DNA from: Gammaproteobacteria bacterium
GTDB lineage: Bacteria > Pseudomonadota > Gammaproteobacteria > Enterobacterales > GCA-2746155
Direction of reading: 5' to 3'
NCBI GenBank assembly: GCA_024206355.1
Contig: JAAGZM010000534.1
Coordinates: 1 to 5,940 of the forward strand
DNA length: 5,940 nucleotides
Shown here: positions 1 to 4,133 of the stretch, piece by piece
How positions within the stretch are numbered: position 1 is the stretch's first letter
Layout of the letters: the number at the start of each line of letters is the position of its first letter
Position numbers and translations under genes: made by a program
Notes under the pieces: generated by a model
Seen by the model: the letters and a program-made list of their open reading frames with translations, nothing else
Told to the model about the DNA's origin: nothing
Database searches by the model: none

Positions 1-1397
1 CTCAGGATTTCAGTGCTAAGTTGAGTAGACTGAGCAAGAGCAGTGTAAAGCCCTGCTACAACGGCTTGCTCTATTTCTGCACCTGAAAACCCATCACTTT
101 TTTCAGCAAGAATAGAGAGGTCAAAGTTTTTAGGTAGCTGTTTGCGTTTCTCAAGATGAATATTAAAGATTTCTTTTCTAGTCTCTAAAGAGGGTAAATC
201 GACAAAGAAAATTTCATCAAGGCGTCCTTTACGAATTAACTCAGGAGGCAGTCTGTTAATATCATTGGATGTTGATACGATAAATACTGGTTTTTCATTT
301 TCAGCCATCCAAGTCAATAAAGTACCTAGCACCCTTTGAGATGTGCCTCCGTCATGCTCTCCACTTGAAAGTCCTTTTTCGATTTCATCCATCCAGAGAA
401 TACAAGGAGACATAACTTCTGCAAGTTTAAGAGATTGACGCAGATTTTTTTCAGTTTCACCATGAAATTTATTATATAGAGAGCCAAAGTCGAGCCTCAA
501 TAAAGGAACACCCCACATACCAGCAACAGCCTTTGCTGCTAAACTTTTCCCTCCTCCTTGAACACCAACCAACATCATACCTTTAGGTCGATCAAGGCCT
601 TCAGTTCCAGGTAGTCGATGGAATACAGCCTGTCTTTGTGAGAGCCAAGTTTTCAGATTGTTTAAGCCACCTACCTCTGAAAATTTGGCTGTTTCAAATT
701 CAAAGGTAAGCACTCCACCTTGTTCGAGTAACTTAAACTTGGCCTGATTAACTTCGGGTAACTCACTTTCGGTTATTGCGCCATCATCATAAATAAGATT
801 TTTTATCAGTGTTCGAGCGTCATGAAAGGTGAGCCCGCGTAAATTGCTGATAAGAATATTAAGAGTTTTACGATCGGTTTTAACTTTCTGATTTTGGTTG
901 TTTTTAGACCATAGATTGGCTTCTTCTCGAATTAAGTTTTCCAATTGTTCTTTGTTAGGTAACTGCATATCAAAGTTTGCAGTTATTGGTTTTAATTCAC
1001 TTGGAAGCTTTAGTGAGTGGCTAATCAATATAATAGTATGTTTGAATTTATGATAGCCAAGAGCAATTTCACGAAGTTTTCTAATGATTTGCGGAGCATC
1101 ATCAAGCCATGGATGAAAATCATAGAGTATAAAAACAGCGGGGTTTTCATAAATACTAATGTGTTTTAAAACTGCTTCAGGGGTTTCAGTATTTGGAAGA
1201 GCATCAAGTGAGTTTAATAAGTCAATGCGTTTTAAACCTTGAGTGATACTCCAGGAGAATAGCCATTTACTAAGAGGCTTGGTTAGATTCTTTAATAACT
1301 CAGTTGCACGTTTTTCTTCATGAGTTTCAATTGCAATGAGAGGAATACTCGATTCGATAAGCATCCTCAACTCATTTTGTTCATTTTTTCCTGCCAT
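1..1397 (-). CDS. ycf46: Ycf46-like AAA+ ATPase (3' end cut by window edge)
   Basis: I translated 465 uninterrupted codons from the ATG at 1397 to the window edge; no stop is reached, so the C-terminus (probably a few tens of residues, since the family is about 490-500 aa) is missing. An N-terminal domain (about 15-230, 'PLIAIETHEEKR', 'NPAVFILYDFHPWL') precedes a single AAA+ module. Walker A is GVQGGGKS at 278-285 (K284, S285); Walker B is CILWMDE at 332-338 (D337, E338); sensor 1 is N378; candidate arginine fingers are R389 and R392 in 'RKGRLDE'; the sensor-2 helix begins at 'GFSGAEIEQ' (436-444). This N-domain plus AAA+ layout and the 'FFVDLP' motif after the arginine fingers are typical of the Ycf46 family, known from plastids, cyanobacteria and many proteobacteria. 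Its molecular role is poorly defined; cyanobacterial members have been linked to control of photosynthesis and CO2 use. The ribosome-binding site is weak, but an in-frame stop lies about 45 nt upstream and there is no other upstream ATG. All catalytic residues are present, so it should be active. Confidence 0.88.
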   Translation of the reverse strand, partial: MAGKNEQNELRMLIESSIPLIAIETHEEKRATELLKNLTKPLSKWLFSWSITQGLKRIDLLNSLDALPNTETPEAVLKHISIYENPAVFILYDFHPWLDDAPQIIRKLREIALGYHKFKHTIILISHSLKLPSELKPITANFDMQLPNKEQLENLIREEANLWSKNNQNQKVKTDRKTLNILISNLRGLTFHDARTLIKNLIYDDGAITESELPEVNQAKFKLLEQGGVLTFEFETAKFSEVGGLNNLKTWLSQRQAVFHRLPGTEGLDRPKGMMLVGVQGGGKSLAAKAVAGMWGVPLLRLDFGSLYNKFHGETEKNLRQSLKLAEVMSPCILWMDEIEKGLSSGEHDGGTSQRVLGTLLTWMAENEKPVFIVSTSNDINRLPPELIRKGRLDEIFFVDLPSLETRKEIFNIHLEKRKQLPKNFDLSILAEKSDGFSGAEIEQAVVAGLYTALAQSTQLSTEIL

Positions 1398-1430
1398 TGG
1401 TTCTTCATTCCCGAAGTATTCAATTGAATT

Positions 1431-1458
1431 TTTATAACATTACAACAAAACAATACAA
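1431..1458 (-). promoter_or_regulatory. candidate promoter for the Ycf46-like gene
   Basis: Read on the minus strand, a -10 hexamer TATAAA (1431-1436, 5/6 to consensus) is preceded after 16 bp by a weak -35 TTGTAT (1453-1458, 3/6). The transcript would begin near 1424, giving a leader of about 27 nt. The region is very A+T-rich, so chance matches are likely; the call rests on position and the good -10. It would let the ATPase be transcribed separately from yhfA 123 bp upstream. Confidence 0.3.
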
Positions 1459-1520
1459 AATTACAGTTCGGGTAGCAGTATTAATATTGATAATTTAATT
1501 ACAAAGACAACCTAAAGGAT

Positions 1521-1937
1521 TTAAGCTTCATTAATCTCAAAACTCCAGGTGATTTCTACTTTTTCTCTTAGTGTGAACGAAACTGAACAGTACTTTTCAA
1601 AAGAGAGATCAACAGCACGTTGTACTTGTTTCTCACGGAGTAATGTTCCTGTCACAGTAAAGTGACAATTTATCTTGGTAAAATATCCTGGTATTCCATC
1701 AAATCTTTCGGCAGTAACACTCACTTCACAATCACTAATGGCCTGACGAGCTTTTTTTAGAATAGAAACCACATCAATTGAAGCGCATCCTCCTACACCG
1801 AGTAATAATAATTCCATAGGTCGTAAACAATTATCTTTGCCACCATTCTCAGTCCCTGCACTGAGTAATATCGCATGACCAGAAGGTGACTCTGCCATGA
1901 ATGTAAGATCTTCAACCCACTTAACACGTGCTTCCAT
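1521..1937 (-). CDS. yhfA: YhfA-type OsmC/Ohr-family protein
   Basis: A 138-residue cytoplasmic protein of the OsmC-like fold. It matches E. coli YhfA (134 aa), as recalled, nearly end to end: 'ARVKWVE.LTF' at the N-terminus, 'GGC..IDVVSIL' around residues 49-60, and 'RAVDLS.EKYCSV' around 107-119. The two cysteines at OsmC/Ohr peroxidatic and resolving positions, C51 and C117, are present; C37, C70 and C91 are additional. Characterised family members reduce organic hydroperoxides with thiol cofactors, but the YhfA subgroup has no firmly assigned substrate, so a peroxidase role here is inference. The frame is open back to 2000, which would add 21 residues (MFILNDNWYTYIF...) with no counterpart in YhfA; I chose the internal ATG at 1937 because it gives the YhfA-like start and has an AGGA ribosome-binding site 8 nt upstream. 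It is divergent from crp, the arrangement seen in E. coli. The C-terminus (WSFEINEA) runs slightly longer than YhfA. Confidence 0.93.
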   Translation of the reverse strand: MEARVKWVEDLTFMAESPSGHAILLSAGTENGGKDNCLRPMELLLLGVGGCASIDVVSILKKARQAISDCEVSVTAERFDGIPGYFTKINCHFTVTGTLLREKQVQRAVDLSFEKYCSVSFTLREKVEITWSFEINEA

Positions 1938-1945
1938 TTTGTTTA

Positions 1946-1949
1946 TCCT
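1946..1949 (-). promoter_or_regulatory. ribosome-binding site that decides the yhfA start
   Basis: AGGA on the minus strand, 8 nt before the ATG at 1937. The longer reading starting at 2000 lacks a comparable site and lacks homology in its extra 21 residues, so this site supports the 138-aa form. Confidence 0.6.
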
Positions 1950-1962
1950 ATTTAAATTAGAA

Positions 1963-1991
1963 AATATATATGTATACCAGTTATCATTCAA
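1963..1991 (-). promoter_or_regulatory. candidate yhfA promoter, with its -35 inside a repeat copy
   Basis: Minus strand: -35 TTGAAT (1986-1991, 4/6) and -10 TATATT (1963-1968, 5/6) separated by 17 bp, giving a start near 1956 and a leader of about 19 nt that contains the AGGA site. The -35 and part of the spacer lie inside repeat copy 1 (from 1972), so if this promoter is real the repeat supplies half of it. This would also place transcription start inside the region encoding the rejected 21-residue extension, in agreement with the shorter protein. Confidence 0.35.
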
Positions 1992-2027
1992 TATAAACAC
2001 CCGAAGGTCTAGGCTTTAAGCTATCAT
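1972..2027 (+). repeat. GTATAC-bounded intergenic repeat, copy 1
   Basis: The copy begins with GTATACC and reads away from yhfA. Compared with copy 2 on the opposite strand, its first 23 bases match at 20 positions (mismatches at positions 8, 14 and 21). After a divergent 14-base stretch, the segment 2009-2027 (CTAG...AAGCT.TCAT) matches copy 2 at 15 of 19. With copy 2 it forms the left arm of a long imperfect palindrome whose apex is the hairpin ATTAG-AATGA-CTAAT at 2050-2064. Confidence 0.75.
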
Positions 2028-2086
2028 CTTCTTCGTAATTAAAGTTTGAATTAGAATGACTAATACTATACTTTCATGCCTTGAAT

Positions 2087-2139
2087 ATGACAGCTTCTAG
2101 TCTAGCTGAACCATGCATCTTGAATAATAACGGGTATAC
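2087..2139 (-). repeat. GTATAC-bounded intergenic repeat, copy 2 (inverted)
   Basis: Reverse-oriented copy; read on the minus strand it begins GTATACCCG at 2139. It pairs with copy 1 (20/23 and 15/19 in the two conserved blocks; intervening spacer 11 bases against 14). It also aligns without gaps to copy 3 over 46 bases with 34 identities, most strongly in GTATAC, TTCAAG, CAGCTAG and CTAGAAG. Copies 1 and 2 together span 1972-2139, a 168-bp imperfect palindrome with GTATAC at both ends. Confidence 0.75.
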
Positions 2140-2179
2140 ACATTCTACTTCAAGAAATAGGTCTCAGCTAGGCTAGAAG
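2134..2179 (+). repeat. GTATAC-bounded intergenic repeat, copy 3
   Basis: Plus-oriented copy sharing the palindromic GTATAC at 2134-2139 with copy 2, so copies 2 and 3 diverge from that hexamer and form a second inverted repeat centred on it (2094-2124 against 2149-2179, 24 of 31 matching). A further GTATAC at 2211-2216, next to crp, may mark the end of a second, more degenerate module; only a few bases beyond the hexamer match there, so I do not call it a copy. Confidence 0.7.
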
Positions 2180-2189
2180 AGATCAATCA

Positions 2190-2217
2190 TTGAGCAAAGT
2201 TGTACTTGGTGTATACT
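2190..2217 (+). promoter_or_regulatory. candidate crp promoter
   Basis: -35 TTGAGC (2190-2195, 4/6), 16-bp spacer, -10 TATACT (2212-2217, 5/6). The start would be near 2224, leaving a leader of about 42 nt before the crp ATG. The -10 overlaps the third GTATAC of the locus. I found no good TGTGA-N6-TCACA Crp operator between 1938 and 2265, so the autoregulation known for E. coli crp is not evident here. Confidence 0.35.
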
Positions 2218-2255
2218 AATGATCATCATCGTTACTTTATTTTAGTGATTAATAT

Positions 2256-2260
2256 AGGGA
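2256..2260 (+). promoter_or_regulatory. ribosome-binding site that decides the crp start
   Basis: AGGGA, 5 nt before the ATG at 2266. The frame is open upstream to a TTG at 2200, but that extension (22 residues, MYLVYTNDHHRY...) has no counterpart in CRP or Vfr and would begin inside the predicted promoter, so the ATG at 2266 is preferred. Confidence 0.7.
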
Positions 2261-2265
2261 AGTAT

Positions 2266-2901
2266 ATGCCTTTACCGTTTCATCTCTCTCGAGAACCCTT
2301 ACTTGAATGGTTTGTTAGTCAGTGTCACCGCCGCAATTATCCAGCAAAAAGCACTTTGATTTATGCAGGTGATAATTCTGATGCATTGTATTTTGTTGTT
2401 TCTGGCTCTGTTTCTGTGATCATTGAAGATCAGGACGGTCGAGAGTTGGTTTTAGCTTATCTTAATGCCGGTGACTTTTTTGGTGAGATGGGTTTGTTTG
2501 ATGGGCAAGATGTACGAACCGCCTGGGTAAAAGCTAAGGAAGAATCGGAAATAGCTGAAATTAGTTATAGCAAATTTATGACAATAATTCAGACTAAGCC
2601 AGAATTATTATTAAAAATAGCTAGTCAAATGGCTCAACGATTGAATAAAACTAGTCAGAAAGTTGGCGATCTTGCATTTCTTGATGTTACAGGTCGTGTT
2701 GCAAGGGCATTACTTGAACTTGCATCTGAACCAGCAGCTATGACTCATCCAGATGGTATGCAAATAAAAATAACACGTCAGGAATTAGGTCGAATTGTTG
2801 GTTGCTCAAGAGAAATGGTGGGTAGAGTAATTAAAGTTCTAGAAGAACAAGGTTTGATTGATGTTAGTGGTAAGACAATGGTTGTACACGGAACTCGTTG
2901 A
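2266..2901 (+). CDS. crp: cAMP receptor protein (Crp/Vfr)
   Basis: A 211-residue cytoplasmic global transcription regulator (E. coli CRP is 210). The N-terminal cyclic-nucleotide-binding beta-roll spans about 20-110, the long dimer helix about 112-138, and the winged-helix DNA-binding domain about 140-211. cAMP contacts are present in register, offset by +2 from E. coli: G73-E74, R84, T129-S130. The serine after the phosphate-binding arginine (E. coli S83) is threonine, T85. The recognition helix 'CSREMVGR' (180-187) keeps R182, E183 and R187, which read TGTGA half-sites, and carries Met where E. coli has Thr, as in Pseudomonas Vfr. 'AFLDVTGR' and 'DAMTHPDGMQIKITRQE' are nearly invariant; here the latter begins 'AAMTHPDG'. 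It should act as a cAMP-bound dimer controlling many operons. It is divergent from yhfA and convergent with trpG. The assignment is very secure; whether its regulon is more Crp-like or Vfr-like cannot be told. Confidence 0.97.
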   Translation: MPLPFHLSREPLLEWFVSQCHRRNYPAKSTLIYAGDNSDALYFVVSGSVSVIIEDQDGRELVLAYLNAGDFFGEMGLFDGQDVRTAWVKAKEESEIAEISYSKFMTIIQTKPELLLKIASQMAQRLNKTSQKVGDLAFLDVTGRVARALLELASEPAAMTHPDGMQIKITRQELGRIVGCSREMVGRVIKVLEEQGLIDVSGKTMVVHGTR

Positions 2902-2917
2902 TTATTAAAGAAGTCGG

Positions 2918-3508
2918 TTAATCTTCTAGGAAATTTTTCAGTATTTGATGACCATGTTCTGTCAATATTGATTCAGGATGAAATTGAATTCCTTCAATGT
3001 CATATTTTTTATGTTTAATTCCCATAATTAAATCATCTGTTGCCACTGAATTTTTATCTTCAGATGTGCTCCAGGCGGTAATCTCAAAATCTTTAGAGAG
3101 AGTTTTTCTATCAACGACTAGGGAATGGTAGCGAGTAGCAATAAAGGAATTGGGTAGATTACGAAAAACCCCTTCACCTGAATGTTGAATTTCTGAAGTG
3201 TAACCGTGCATCACCTTGGGAGCTTTAATAATTTTTCCACCAAAGACTTGGCTTATAGATTGATGTCCAAGACAAACACCTAATATCGGTATTTTGCCTG
3301 CAAAATGTTTAATAGCCTGACAAGATATTCCAGCCTCTGTTGGTGTACGAGGACCAGGACTAACCACAAGATAGTCTGGGTTAAGAGAATCCATTTCTGA
3401 TAAAGAAATAGAGTCATTACGTTTTACGATAACGTCTTGTCCGAGTTCGCGAAAATATTGCACCAAATTATAAGTGAAGGAGTCATAGTTATCGATCATT
3501 AACAGCAT
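2918..3508 (-). CDS. trpG: anthranilate synthase glutamine amidotransferase subunit (TrpG, possibly also PabA)
   Basis: A 196-residue class I glutamine amidotransferase. It hydrolyses glutamine and channels ammonia to the partner TrpE (anthranilate, tryptophan pathway); closely related PabA serves PabB (aminodeoxychorismate, folate), and many bacteria use one protein for both. The catalytic triad is complete: C79 in 'GVCLGHQS', H177 and E179 in 'FHPES'. The oxyanion-hole motif 'SPGP' is at 50-53 and the 'MHG' loop at 100-102. The first residues (MLLMIDNYDSFTYNLVQYF) are as in Pseudomonas TrpG. Between 'AWS' (145-147) and 'IMGI' (161-164) are 13 residues against 4 in E. coli PabA and about 10 in Pseudomonas TrpG, a small loop insertion. 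Position 54 is Arg where Cys is usual in those two proteins. No trpE, trpD, trpC, pabB or pabC is in view, so the partner is unknown. The start has a weak ribosome-binding site, but the homologous N-terminus fixes it. It begins 20 nt after the cytochrome gene, so co-transcription and perhaps coupling are likely. Confidence 0.93.
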   Translation of the reverse strand: MLLMIDNYDSFTYNLVQYFRELGQDVIVKRNDSISLSEMDSLNPDYLVVSPGPRTPTEAGISCQAIKHFAGKIPILGVCLGHQSISQVFGGKIIKAPKVMHGYTSEIQHSGEGVFRNLPNSFIATRYHSLVVDRKTLSKDFEITAWSTSEDKNSVATDDLIMGIKHKKYDIEGIQFHPESILTEHGHQILKNFLED

Positions 3509-3528
3509 GTTAAGGAAACTCTAATAGA

Positions 3529-3993
3529 TTATTTTTTAAAGATTTCAACAGCTCGTTGTTTAAAGCTATCGTGGCAATACTGACAGCCATCAATGAGTTG
3601 GTGATAGTTAGATAATATTGCTTCCATATTGTTATCTTTGGCAGCTTGAGCAATTGATACGGCTGTATTATGAACTTTCATATCGAAGCCTTTAAATTGC
3701 CCCATTTCTGAACCTAAACCTTTGAGGAGCTTTTTTCTTGTTTCCATGGGTACTTGAGGATGTCGTGCTATTTGTTTAGCACCTTTTTCAATCATCGGAT
3801 AATTTTCTAAGAAGATACCTTCCGTTATCATATGGGTATCTTTTAATAGGCCTTGCATTATTTCTTTGAGAGAAATATTTTTAGCAGCACTCTGATCAGC
3901 AGCCATCACCGTTGATGTGGGCTGAAAAAATATCTCAGAAGAAAGTAAAAGAAAGAGAGTAAAAGTTAGCCCCAATTTATTTATAGAACTCAT
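3529..3993 (-). CDS. periplasmic class II cytochrome c (cytochrome c'/c-556 type)
   Basis: A 154-residue precursor. A Sec signal peptide is clear: short charged N-terminus (K6), hydrophobic core about 7-23 (LGLTFTLFLLL), and a likely cleavage at 'TVMAA/DQ' near residue 32. The mature part of about 120 residues is mostly amphipathic helix, fitting a four-helix bundle. The only haem c site is C137-Q-Y-C140-H141, 13 residues from the C-terminus; a C-terminal CxxCH is the hallmark of class II cytochromes c. H141 would be the proximal haem ligand. Several Met residues in the first helix (M46, M55) could be a sixth ligand as in c-556, whereas c' proteins are five-coordinate; the sequence does not settle this. 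Possible roles are electron transfer or binding of NO or other small gases. A strong AAGGA lies 5 nt before the ATG, and a good sigma-70-like promoter sits just upstream, so it is probably the first gene of a two-gene unit with trpG, an unexpected partner. Confidence 0.87.
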   Translation of the reverse strand: MSSINKLGLTFTLFLLLSSEIFFQPTSTVMAADQSAAKNISLKEIMQGLLKDTHMITEGIFLENYPMIEKGAKQIARHPQVPMETRKKLLKGLGSEMGQFKGFDMKVHNTAVSIAQAAKDNNMEAILSNYHQLIDGCQYCHDSFKQRAVEIFKK

Positions 3994-3998
3994 GGAAA

Positions 3999-4003
3999 TC
4001 CTT
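3999..4003 (-). promoter_or_regulatory. ribosome-binding site of the cytochrome gene
   Basis: AAGGA on the minus strand, 5 nt before the ATG at 3993. It overlaps a short inverted repeat CTTAAT-AA-ATTAAG (4001-4014), so a weak A/T hairpin could partly cover it, though such a stem would have low stability. Confidence 0.55.
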
Positions 4004-4020
4004 AATTTATTAAGCGAATT

Positions 4021-4049
4021 ATTATCATGCTAAAGCCATAGGTTAGCAA
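4021..4049 (-). promoter_or_regulatory. candidate promoter for the cytochrome-trpG unit
   Basis: Minus strand: -35 TTGCTA (4044-4049, 4/6) and -10 GATAAT (4021-4026, 5/6) with the ideal 17-bp spacing. The start would be near 4014, about 20 nt before the ATG, leaving just enough leader for the AAGGA site. This is the best-spaced promoter match in the window. The rest of the 140-bp gap between the permease and the cytochrome gene shows no terminator or gene. Confidence 0.5.
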
Positions 4050-4133
4050 TAGTTTGAAAAGGATAACAGCTTTTTAAATTAAAGATTTGTTTCCAATGAG
4101 TATTCCTAAACAATTTTACAGCCTTCCAAATTT

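Noticed and set aside
1418..1429. 12-bp perfect palindrome ATTCAATTGAAT near the start of the Ycf46 transcript
   Set aside because: It could be an operator, but it is short, A/T-rich and single-copy in the window; palindromes of this kind are expected by chance in such sequence.
1938..2000. N-terminal extension of the yhfA frame (21 residues)
   Set aside because: It has no counterpart in YhfA, overlaps the likely promoter and lacks a good ribosome-binding site; the ATG at 1937 has AGGA 8 nt upstream.
2211..2233. Fourth copy of the GTATAC repeat next to crp
   Set aside because: Beyond the hexamer the match to copy 1 falls off after about 15 bases, and the reverse reading is equally partial; it may simply be the crp -10 region.
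2200..2265. N-terminal extension of crp from a TTG codon
   Set aside because: It has no homology to Crp or Vfr and would start within the predicted promoter; the ATG at 2266 has AGGGA and gives the normal family length.
1938..2265. Crp operator (TGTGA-N6-TCACA) upstream of crp
   Set aside because: No site with both half-sites reasonably intact was found by eye on either strand.
2909..2927. Possible bidirectional terminator between crp and trpG
   Set aside because: The stem is only 5 bp with a 9-base loop and lacks a G+C-rich core or a properly placed T-run.
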